From: CAIKHN01 sp964394565
GTDB taxonomy: Bacteria > Patescibacteriota > Patescibacteriia > UBA9934
Length of the DNA: 17,529 bases
Reading direction: 5' to 3'
Assembly: GCA_964394565.1 (NCBI GenBank)
Contig: CAYMYA010000016.1
Span: 1 to 17,529 of the forward strand
Shown piece by piece: positions 11,729 to 17,529 of this stretch. The notes beneath the pieces are model-generated. The model was not told the origin of the DNA. It saw nothing but the letters and a program-made list of their open reading frames with translations, and made no database searches. Position 1 is the first letter of the stretch. Each line of letters opens with the position of its first letter. A program made the translations under genes and the position numbers.

Positions 11729-13037
11729 GTATATTCTCCAGTTAGAGGAATACGAAACGTTTCCATATATCCGCCGCGCGATGACGCATTATGTTCGACG
11801 TGGCTTGGAACAGCGCGATACGCTGAAATGGACTCAGCGGGTGAAGGTGCTCGCATGTGCGGCGTGCGCAATAATATTTAGTGTTCTCGGCGTTGCCGCG
11901 CAATATGTGTCGTTCCCAGTGTTTGTCGTCATCATCGTTATTGTCTTCATTGGCACACCGGACGTTGTGTTGATTGCGAACGTCATCACGAAGCCGTTGT
12001 TTTGGATTGCGCATCAGCGACTCAACGCACGTGCACGCAAGGTTCGAGTGAGCGTTCCGCAGCTTTGCGTCATCGCCATTGCGGGAAGCTATGGCAAAAC
12101 GACTACGAAGAACCTTTTGTATGACATGATCCGACGGCATCACAAGACGCAACGTATCGAGGGGAATATCAATACGACGGCGGGGATTGCAGAGTGGATG
12201 TTGAATAGATTTGACCCGTCGACAGAGGTGCTGATTGTGGAAATGGATGCGTATCATCCGGGAGAAATTGCGGCGAGCTGCAAAATCGTTCAGCCGAACA
12301 TGGCGATTTTGACGTCGATTGGCGATCAGCATTTGGTGCGATTTGGGTCGCAGGAGAAGATTATTCAAGGTTTGCAAGAAATATTCACGGAAACCGTGCG
12401 CGATGGGCTTCGTGTGTGTAGCATCGAGGTTGCCGCGATACTCAAGGAACACGGATACGATCATGTGGTGAAGATGGTGGCGACGGATGCGATTGTGTAT
12501 CAAGGTGAGACGATCGATACCGCGAAGCTCTCGGATTCGGTGCGCGAAGATGCGGCGTACGCGGCAGTGATTGCGGAGGCGATGCATGTGCCAGTGAGAT
12601 TTATCGATGAGGCGATTCGATCGTTTGTTGTCCCGGATCGTCGCCAAAAAGAAAAAGAGGTATTTGGATACGAGGGGATCGATGACTCCTACAACATTAG
12701 CGTCGCTACCGCACATGCTGGTGTGCTTGCCGCTCAGAGCCTCGCGAATGCATCTGGGAAGAAATTGGTTGTGCTCACTGCGGGAATTCCTGAGTTGCCT
12801 CGAGGAATTTCGGAACAAGAAAACGCTCACTATGGAGCGTTTCTTGCGGAGCATGCGGATGCAGTGCTCGTGTTGAAAAGTGAACATTTCACCGATGTTG
12901 TGCGGGGTATCGAGAATAGGATTCCGATGATGAGCGCGGCGAATCTCGGAGAGGCGGTACCGATATTGCATGCGCAGTGTCCGATTGATGAGTACATCTT
13001 ACTGTTCCAACCAGAGCTCACTGATGCATCGTACTAG
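11727..13037 (+). CDS. Mur ligase family protein, MurF-like
   Basis: ATP-dependent ligase of the Mur family, most like MurF, which adds D-Ala-D-Ala to the peptidoglycan precursor. Numbering is from the TTG at 11727: an N-terminal LQLEEYE segment (4-10); a hydrophobic anchor at about 42-88; P-loop IAGSYGKTTTKN at about 117-129; EGNINTTAGIAEWM after it; EMDAYHPGEIAA near 172 and SIGDQHLVRFGS (MurF: N/T-IG-x-H-L-x-x-FGS); DDSYNIS near 319 (MurF: DDSYNANP). The start is uncertain. The ATG at 11667 would translate the terminator hairpin; the ATG at 11781 would lose the LQLEEYE motif that homologues share; so the TTG is preferred despite lacking an SD. It lacks the usual UDP-sugar-binding N-domain, so it may act on another muropeptide or be a membrane-bound variant. 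Stop codon overlaps ddl's. Confidence 0.85.
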   Translation: MYILQLEEYETFPYIRRAMTHYVRRGLEQRDTLKWTQRVKVLACAACAIIFSVLGVAAQYVSFPVFVVIIVIVFIGTPDVVLIANVITKPLFWIAHQRLNARARKVRVSVPQLCVIAIAGSYGKTTTKNLLYDMIRRHHKTQRIEGNINTTAGIAEWMLNRFDPSTEVLIVEMDAYHPGEIAASCKIVQPNMAILTSIGDQHLVRFGSQEKIIQGLQEIFTETVRDGLRVCSIEVAAILKEHGYDHVVKMVATDAIVYQGETIDTAKLSDSVREDAAYAAVIAEAMHVPVRFIDEAIRSFVVPDRRQKEKEVFGYEGIDDSYNISVATAHAGVLAAQSLANASGKKLVVLTAGIPELPRGISEQENAHYGAFLAEHADAVLVLKSEHFTDVVRGIENRIPMMSAANLGEAVPILHAQCPIDEYILLFQPELTDASY

Positions 13038-14170
13038 CTGATGAACTTTTCGATGATATCGCTCTGGTAGTCCATGCGAAGTGATACGCGCGTCTTTTGA
13101 TCCGTTATGGCTTGCGTGAGGAGGTCGGTGATTTGTTGCTTGAATGGAATACCTTTCGCTTCCCAAAGATAAAACGCCATAGAGCCAGGAATCGGGTTGA
13201 TTTCCGTAATATTGAGGGTTCCTTCCGGCGTAACCATGAAGTCGATACGTACCATGCCCTTACACCGACATGCGGTGAATGCGGCTTTGGCGGTTGTTTC
13301 AATGGTGTTTTTCAATTCGGCGCTGATCTGTGCCGGGAGTTCGCGTTGCAATGACGCCATGCCGCTTTCCGTTCCTGTCTTCTTGCCGCCACCGCGCTGA
13401 TACTTGTCCGCAAAACTGAGAATTGCATCTTTCGCGACGGGGGATTCTATTGCGCTTGTTTCGAGTGTGCCGTTGATGAGACGTACAGAACAATTATATT
13501 CCTTAAACGACGGGACGAGTATCTCTACGACAACTTCAGTATCGAGATATGCTGCCTCGAGTAAAAATTTCTCGAGTTCGATTTCGGTCTTTGCGATGTT
13601 AATGCCAATGCTCGACCCCAAGTGCGACGGCTTGATGATGACGGGAAGAGCGATTGCGGTCTGTACGGTTTTTGCAGCTTCGGCGCTGTCCGCGAGGATT
13701 GTTTCCCGACTGAGCGATATTCCAGGCGTGACTGGGAGGCGATGTGCCTCGAGGACTTCTTTGCAGAGGCTCTTATTCATGGTGATAACGGATCCTTCTT
13801 GCGTTGTTGACGTGTACGGAACATCGAGCGCCTCAAGCACGCCCTGTATCGGCCCGCTTTCTCCCGAGCCACCATGAAACGCCAAGAATGCTGCGTGCGG
13901 ACGAATGGTTTTCCCAAGGAGACCCGTTTCGCGCACGAAGCCCCCTTCACGGTCTTTTCCTGCGCAAAGTGTATGGGGGGACGTTGTCTTGAACGCCTTG
14001 CGGTTTGCTACATCGCCATAGCCGAGCCATTCGCCGGTTTTGGTGATGTACACGACGTATGGCGTGTAGGCTGCGCGATCGAGATGTTCAAGGGCCTGTA
14101 GACCTGTGACGACTGAAACTTCGTGTTCTGCTGAAACGCCACCGAAGCAAAAAAGGATAGGAATAGCCAT
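13034..14170 (-). CDS. ddl: D-alanine--D-alanine ligase
   Basis: Joins two D-Ala with ATP to supply the MurF substrate for peptidoglycan. At 378 aa the length is normal. FGGVSAEHEVS at residues 9-19 holds the substrate-binding Glu. HGGSGESGPIQGVLEALDVPY lies near 99-119. The ATP-grasp part includes VIIKPSHLGSSIG, ADKYQRGGGKKTG, MVRIDFMVTPEG and the metal/substrate motif EINPIPGSMAFYLW (323-336). The start is the only sensible ATG (MAIPILFCFGG). It is convergent with the MurF-like gene and divergent from the 161-aa membrane gene, with 38 nt between. Confidence 0.96.
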   Translation of the reverse strand: MAIPILFCFGGVSAEHEVSVVTGLQALEHLDRAAYTPYVVYITKTGEWLGYGDVANRKAFKTTSPHTLCAGKDREGGFVRETGLLGKTIRPHAAFLAFHGGSGESGPIQGVLEALDVPYTSTTQEGSVITMNKSLCKEVLEAHRLPVTPGISLSRETILADSAEAAKTVQTAIALPVIIKPSHLGSSIGINIAKTEIELEKFLLEAAYLDTEVVVEILVPSFKEYNCSVRLINGTLETSAIESPVAKDAILSFADKYQRGGGKKTGTESGMASLQRELPAQISAELKNTIETTAKAAFTACRCKGMVRIDFMVTPEGTLNITEINPIPGSMAFYLWEAKGIPFKQQITDLLTQAITDQKTRVSLRMDYQSDIIEKFIS

Positions 14171-14194
14171 AAACGGAGATCATGAGTATTGCGT

Positions 14195-14200
14195 TATACT
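14195..14200 (+). promoter_or_regulatory. -10 box of the 161-aa membrane gene, probable leaderless start
   Basis: TATACT ends 8 nt before the ATG at 14209, so transcription would start at or next to the first codon. No convincing -35 is seen in the 38-nt gap shared with ddl. Confidence 0.5.
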
Positions 14201-14208
14201 AGCACAAT

Positions 14209-14694
14209 ATGTCGGAATTTTCTCTTGAATCATTTCTCGTGCTGGATGCCCTCATTGCGGCGGGGGTAATCATCGCTTCTCTGGCATTTACTTATACCAT
14301 CGGGCGGTATTCTATTGTTCCAATGATTACAGCACTGGGAATAGGGGCGACGTTTGCCGCGCTCGCTCCGTACGTTGGTCGCATTCCTGGAATATCTGCG
14401 TGGCCAGTGTTTCAACAAAATATCGTGGTCTTCCTTGTAGTGACTGCGCTCGCATATTGGGTGTTTCTTCGACACGCGTATTTTGATCCACGCGTTGTAC
14501 CGAGCAAGGTTGAATCCATGGCGTGTGGGCTGCTGATTGCGGGGTTCATTCTTGCGGTGCTTGCATCTTGGCTCCCTGCTGAGGTGATGTCTACTATTTC
14601 ACCGCAATTACGCACGTTTTTTGGTGACGCATTGCCGCGGAGCCTTTGGCTTTTGGCGCCAATCATCGTATTTGGTGTGATGCGCAAGAGGTGA
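14209..14694 (+). CDS. Polytopic membrane protein, 161 aa, unknown
   Basis: Not recognised. About four to five hydrophobic segments: roughly residues 10-30 (VLDALIAAGVIIASLAFTYT), 36-56, 68-88 (FQQNIVVFLVVTALAYWVF), 104-124 (ACGLLIAGFILAVLASWLPA) and 142-158. A basic end VMRKR suggests a cytoplasmic C-terminus. It is followed by dnaX after 14 nt, whose -10 box overlaps this gene's stop. Confidence 0.8.
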   Translation: MSEFSLESFLVLDALIAAGVIIASLAFTYTIGRYSIVPMITALGIGATFAALAPYVGRIPGISAWPVFQQNIVVFLVVTALAYWVFLRHAYFDPRVVPSKVESMACGLLIAGFILAVLASWLPAEVMSTISPQLRTFFGDALPRSLWLLAPIIVFGVMRKR

Positions 14695-14700
14695 TAGAAT
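14692..14700 (+). promoter_or_regulatory. Extended -10 promoter of dnaX, probable leaderless start
   Basis: TGATAGAAT is an extended -10 box whose TGA is the stop codon of the previous gene. It ends 8 nt before the dnaX ATG at 14709, the same distance as at the preceding gene. Confidence 0.55.
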
Positions 14701-14708
14701 CGGCCTGT

Positions 14709-16310
14709 ATGGCTGAAACCTTGTACCGGAAATATCGTCCGCAAACATTCGCAGACGTTGCTGAGCAGGAACATGTTTTGCGCACCATTACGAAGCAGCT
14801 TGCGACGAACACCGTGGCGCACGCGTATTTGTTTTCTGGGCCACGTGGCGTGGGAAAAACCACAATTGCACGATTACTCGCGAAAGCACTGAACTGCGAG
14901 AATCGGATCGAAAATGATTTTGAACCGTGCAATACCTGCTCGTCTTGCACGGATTTTGTGCAGGGCCGTATGCTTTCGTGCATTGAAATTGATGCCGCGT
15001 CGCAGACGGGTGTCGATAACGTACGAGAGAATATCATTGAGAACGCGCGGTTTGCGCCATCGCGAGGGAAGTACAAAGTGTTCATTCTCGACGAAGTGCA
15101 CATGCTCTCGTCGTCGTCGTTCAATGCGCTTTTGAAAACATTAGAGGAGCCTCCGTCACATGCAATATTCATTCTTGCCACGACGGAACTCCATAAAATT
15201 CCCGCGACGATTGCGTCGCGATGTCAGCGTTTTGAGTTTCACCGTGTTCCGCCAGCGGTCATGATGCCGCGGCTCGCTGCGATTGCAGAACAAGAAGGGG
15301 CAAAGGTTGACGATGACGTGCTTGCGCATATTGCACGGTTGTCTGAAGGGTGTTTGCGTGATGCAGAAAGTTTGCTTGGGCAGGTTGTCGCGCTTGGAGA
15401 AAAGCATGTCACCCGAGATGTCGCGATGTTGGTGTTGCCGATGACGAACGTAGCGCTTGTGGCAGACATGGTTGCAGATATTGCTGAAGGCGCAACCACG
15501 GCAGCGATAGATCGTTTAAATGCTTTTGTCAGTGATGGTGGATCGGTAAAGCATTTGGTTGAGGAAATGTTGGAATATGTTCGTGCAGTGATGTTCAGTG
15601 CACTTGGCGATGCATTGAACACGACGTACGATGAAAAGATTGGTGAGCGAATTCGTGCAGCCGGTGCGCTGATGGGCGTGCAAAAAGCTCGTATGTTTTT
15701 GGATGCTCTCCTTGTTGCACGCGTTCGTCAGAGCGTACCAGCGATTCCGCAGATTCCCCTTGAGATTGCAATACTTGGATTGAATGATGGTACGGGGGAT
15801 GACGTTCGGAACGAGAAACCCATTCCGGTTGCAGCGATACGACCGCAACCGACTGCGCCGACGCCACGTGTTCCTCCCGTCACTCTTCCACCTCCATCCT
15901 CAATTGCTCCGGCGCGATACACCTTTGAACCAGTGCCAAAAACCGAGATGCATGCCACGCAAACCGCGGACGCTACTTCTGGTGCACCGACGGCTTCATT
16001 TGCGATATCTGAACTCGTGGATAAATGGGAACGGTGTTGTGCGTATGTCGCGGAACGTAATGTCGCGCTGCCATTGATTTTGCGGAATGCAAAGCCGGTG
16101 AGTCTTGAGGGCAACATGGTCACGATTGGTTGTGCGTATGCGTTTCATGCCGATGCGCTGAAAGAACCGAAGTCGCGCAAATTGCTCGAAGACGCTATAC
16201 TGGACATTTTGCAGCAGGTTGTTACTGTAGTTCCAGTACATGTCCCTCAGAAGGCGGAGTCTGATGCGGTCACCGCGTTTATTTCAGAACTCGGCGGGAG
16301 TCATCCTTAA
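14709..16310 (+). CDS. dnaX: DNA polymerase III subunit gamma/tau
   Basis: AAA+ ATPase of the sliding-clamp loader of the replisome. The start MAETLYRKYRPQTFADVAEQE is the usual DnaX N-terminus. It has Walker A GPRGVGKTT at 44-52 and a zinc site C63, C74, C77, C80. Walker B is VFILDEVH at 124-131, sensor 1 is ILATTE near 155-160, the arginine-finger motif is SRC at 170-172, and GCLRDAES is near sensor 2. Domain III runs to about 370. A Pro-rich linker (about 377-397) and a short C-terminal domain follow. At 533 aa it is shorter than the E. coli tau (643). I chose the ATG at 14709 over the longer frame at 14646 because homology begins there. I saw no convincing slippery A-run, so only one product is expected. 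Confidence 0.97.
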   Translation: MAETLYRKYRPQTFADVAEQEHVLRTITKQLATNTVAHAYLFSGPRGVGKTTIARLLAKALNCENRIENDFEPCNTCSSCTDFVQGRMLSCIEIDAASQTGVDNVRENIIENARFAPSRGKYKVFILDEVHMLSSSSFNALLKTLEEPPSHAIFILATTELHKIPATIASRCQRFEFHRVPPAVMMPRLAAIAEQEGAKVDDDVLAHIARLSEGCLRDAESLLGQVVALGEKHVTRDVAMLVLPMTNVALVADMVADIAEGATTAAIDRLNAFVSDGGSVKHLVEEMLEYVRAVMFSALGDALNTTYDEKIGERIRAAGALMGVQKARMFLDALLVARVRQSVPAIPQIPLEIAILGLNDGTGDDVRNEKPIPVAAIRPQPTAPTPRVPPVTLPPPSSIAPARYTFEPVPKTEMHATQTADATSGAPTASFAISELVDKWERCCAYVAERNVALPLILRNAKPVSLEGNMVTIGCAYAFHADALKEPKSRKLLEDAILDILQQVVTVVPVHVPQKAESDAVTAFISELGGSHP

Positions 16311-16327
16311 GTCATGTCTTGTTCCAT

Positions 16328-16738
16328 ATGAAAAGAATCGCAATCGTCGTCGGGCAGTTTCATAAAGTACACGGGGAAGCGATGGTTGAGGAAGCGCAGA
16401 ATACTGCAAAAGAGCTCGGACTTGAGATCGCGGAAGTGTTGTGGGTTCCGGGTTCGTTAGAGAAGCCGCTTGCATTGAAGCGTTTTTTGTTGCGAGCGGA
16501 TATTGACGGCGCGGTGGCGCTAGGGATTATTGAAAAGGGGGAAACGAGCCACGGGTTTGTGATGGGTACTGCCGTCACGTCTGCAATCATCGGTCTGCAG
16601 CTTGAAACGCTCAAACCAGTTGGTCTCGGTATTCTTGGCCCAGATATTATGCCAAGTCAAATTCCGAATCGCGTGCGGCCATATGCGCGTGCTGCGGTGG
16701 TTGCGGTTGAACAGATGTTACGCAACAACCTTTCGTAG
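16328..16738 (+). CDS. ribH: 6,7-dimethyl-8-ribityllumazine synthase family protein
   Basis: Lumazine synthase makes the direct precursor of riboflavin and forms large oligomeric shells. The 136-aa product matches the fold in order: VVGQFHKVHGEAM (7-19), VPGSLEKPLALKR (40-52; family VPGAFE-P), DGAVALGIIEKGETSHGFV (60-78; family AVIALG..RG-T-H) with catalytic His75, and QLETLKPVGLGIL (91-103). It is slightly short, nearer to archaeal-type enzymes. The frame is open to a TTG at 16319; the ATG at 16328 is taken. It lies 17 nt after dnaX. No other riboflavin-synthesis gene is here, so a different role of the fold is possible. Its 3' end overlaps the opposing riboflavin kinase gene by 21 bp. Confidence 0.85.
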   Translation: MKRIAIVVGQFHKVHGEAMVEEAQNTAKELGLEIAEVLWVPGSLEKPLALKRFLLRADIDGAVALGIIEKGETSHGFVMGTAVTSAIIGLQLETLKPVGLGILGPDIMPSQIPNRVRPYARAAVVAVEQMLRNNLS

Positions 16739-17080
16739 TGCGAACCAGGTGCGCACGCGCTGGAGATCATCGGCAATTTTTGTTTTCATGACGTTTGTGG
16801 AAATCCATGGGGAGTATTCCGTAACTTTTGCGAGCGGATCCGCAGAAAGGCGTGTGCCGTACAGGTCGCCAGACCAATCCAGGAGATGAACTTCAAGTTT
16901 CAAGGGCGCATTTTTTCCGTAATAAATCATTGCCGGAAATGTTTGATTGCCCCATTGTGCTAAACCAGCGTACGTGCCTGGAGCCAGATCGACTGGGGTA
17001 ATGAGCGAAATATTTGCCGTGGGAACGCCGAATGTTTTCCCAGCAAGTCCCATGCCTTTTGTGACGATCCCACTAATCAT
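16718..17080 (-). CDS. ribF: Stand-alone riboflavin kinase domain protein
   Basis: Converts riboflavin to FMN with ATP. The 120-aa protein is only the flavokinase domain: GKTFGVPTANISL at 14-26 (family G-x-P-TAN), PGTYAG at 34-39, and LEVHLLDWSGDLYG at 62-75 with the expected active-site Glu63. The N-terminal FAD synthetase domain of normal bacterial RibF (about 310 aa) is absent and not adjacent. The start ATG at 17080 overlaps the stop TGA of the upstream gene (ATGA), so the pair is translationally coupled; the longer GTG start at 17110 would overlap that gene by 34 bp. The gene ends inside ribH on the other strand. Confidence 0.88.
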   Translation of the reverse strand: MISGIVTKGMGLAGKTFGVPTANISLITPVDLAPGTYAGLAQWGNQTFPAMIYYGKNAPLKLEVHLLDWSGDLYGTRLSADPLAKVTEYSPWISTNVMKTKIADDLQRVRTWFALRKVVA

Positions 17081-17349
17081 AGATGTTTTACGCGACGGCG
17101 CAGATACCACCGTTGTAGCACAGGAAGGGTTTGGGTGGAAAGGAAAAAACCCACGGTAGGCATGAATGCAGCAAAGAATGGTTGCGGAGTTTGCAGAGAA
17201 ATCATTAGAAGAACTGCAACGATGTAGGTGAGGAGGACAATCGTGCCAATACGAAGACTGCTGGTTTCCCAGGCTTTTTCTGCTTCTACCCTTACGTTTC
17301 TCTCTTTGAGTGCATCAATGTCGTGTTGCAGGGATTCAATGGTTAGCAT
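17077..17349 (-). CDS. Small membrane protein with VEAEKAWETS motif, 90 aa
   Basis: No functional name. A helical, charged N-terminus (MLTIESLQHDIDALKERNVR) leads into VEAEKAWETSSLR (20-32). Two membrane segments follow, about 34-53 (GTIVLLTYIVAVLLMISL) and 58-78 (FFAAFMPTVGFFLSTQTLPV), then a basic tail. I remember a similar 'RVEADKAWETS..LTY..PTLGFFLS' protein from Patescibacteria genomes; a search should confirm this. A weak AGGA lies 10 nt before the ATG. It overlaps ribF by ATGA. Confidence 0.8.
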   Translation of the reverse strand: MLTIESLQHDIDALKERNVRVEAEKAWETSSLRIGTIVLLTYIVAVLLMISLQTPQPFFAAFMPTVGFFLSTQTLPVLQRWYLRRRVKHL

Positions 17350-17373
17350 AGTATTTTCCTATAGTGTATATGA

Positions 17374-17402
17374 TTGACGATACCAAAAAAAATGGGTATA
17401 TT
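17374..17402 (+). promoter_or_regulatory. Promoter of tRNA-Gln
   Basis: TTGACG (17374-17379) and TATATT (17397-17402) are exactly 17 bp apart, each with 5 of 6 consensus bases. The start point near 17409 gives a leader of about 45 nt before the tRNA. The opposite strand must hold the promoter of the 90-aa gene; TACACT near 17365-17370 is a weak candidate -10. Confidence 0.7.
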
Positions 17403-17453
17403 TTCGGCGTTGCGAATTCTACAGAATGATCCCATATGAGGCCATTCTTCCAT

Positions 17454-17527
17454 TCCGAGATCGTCTAATGGCAGGACAACAGACTCTGAATCTGTTTATC
17501 GTGGTTCGAATCCACGTCTCGGAACCA
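17454..17527 (+). tRNA. tRNA-Gln (anticodon CTG)
   Basis: A full cloverleaf of 74 nt with encoded CCA. The acceptor is TCCGAGA/TCTCGGA with the U1-A72 pair typical of tRNA-Gln. The D arm is GTCT..GGAC. The anticodon stem is ACAGA/TCTGT with loop CTCTGAA, giving anticodon CTG. The T arm is CGTGG-TTCGAAT-CCACG. It decodes CAG. Confidence 0.97.
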
Positions 17528-17529
17528 TC

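Noticed and set aside
11742..12971. 409-aa minus-strand open frame opposite the MurF-like gene
   Set aside because: Arg/His-rich, no motifs, and the plus strand holds clear Mur-ligase motifs in order.
14709..16310. Programmed frameshift in dnaX giving a separate gamma subunit
   Set aside because: No A-AAA-AAG-like slippery run with a following hairpin was found in the gene.
1..17529. CRISPR array, rRNA, complete insertion sequence, toxin-antitoxin pair
   Set aside because: No spaced direct repeats, rRNA-like sequence, transposase or recognisable toxin/antitoxin motifs were seen; the NYN protein has no partner of antitoxin type.

Overview
The window looks like a chromosomal segment of a small-genome, ultra-small bacterium, most likely a Candidatus Patescibacteria (CPR) member. 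This is inference, not proof. The signs are: a shortened HrcA (231 aa); a Mur-ligase-like protein with a short N-terminal 'LQLEEYE' segment and membrane anchor, as in CPR homologues; a 90-aa membrane protein with a 'VEAEKAWETS' motif that I associate with Patescibacteria; few Shine-Dalgarno sequences; several starts lying only about 8 nt after a -10 box; and many small uncharacterised genes. Base composition is moderate, except for the visibly AT-richer recombinase at the left edge.

Layout. Positions 1-1357: the 3' part of a large serine recombinase, probably frameshifted near its left end. Its reading frame runs through a terminator and into an intact tRNA-Glu(CTC) on the minus strand, so this looks like the right-hand edge of an integrated element. 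1358-2160: tRNA promoter, then an orphan minus-strand gene with its own SD and terminator. 2180-4239: a CPA2-type cation/proton antiporter with a TrkA-N domain, followed by a small acidic/coiled-coil protein and a terminator. 4240-4896: a hairpin-rich leader and an orphan 149-aa gene with a strong terminator. 4912-8209: heat-shock operon hrcA-grpE-dnaK under a sigma70 promoter overlapped by a CIRCE operator. A REP-like palindrome lies in frame inside grpE and a relative of it sits just after dnaK. 8297-9912: five small genes (a DUF6941-like protein, a Cys-rich 58-aa protein, two membrane proteins, a NYN/PIN-like nuclease) between dnaK and dnaJ. 9946-11728: dnaJ, then an alpha/beta hydrolase with an excellent SD inside the dnaJ end, and a terminator. 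11727-14170: a MurF-like ligase and, convergent to it, D-Ala-D-Ala ligase; their stop codons share one CTAG. 14209-16738: a polytopic membrane protein, dnaX, and a lumazine-synthase-like protein. 16718-17349 (minus): stand-alone riboflavin kinase and, upstream with an ATGA overlap, the 90-aa membrane protein. 17374-17527: promoter and tRNA-Gln(CTG).

How it fits together. HrcA very probably represses its own operon through CIRCE; GrpE and DnaK with the unlinked-in-operon DnaJ form the Hsp70 machine. The MurF-like protein and Ddl both concern the D-Ala-D-Ala end of peptidoglycan precursors. RibH-like and RibF-like proteins both bind flavin-pathway molecules and have overlapping 3' ends. I found no CRISPR array, rRNA, plasmid origin or complete insertion sequence. 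No stretch over 300 bases lacks a gene. I see no clear undescribed multi-gene system; the best candidates are the small-gene cassette between dnaK and dnaJ, the palindrome inside grpE, and the recombinase/tRNA junction.
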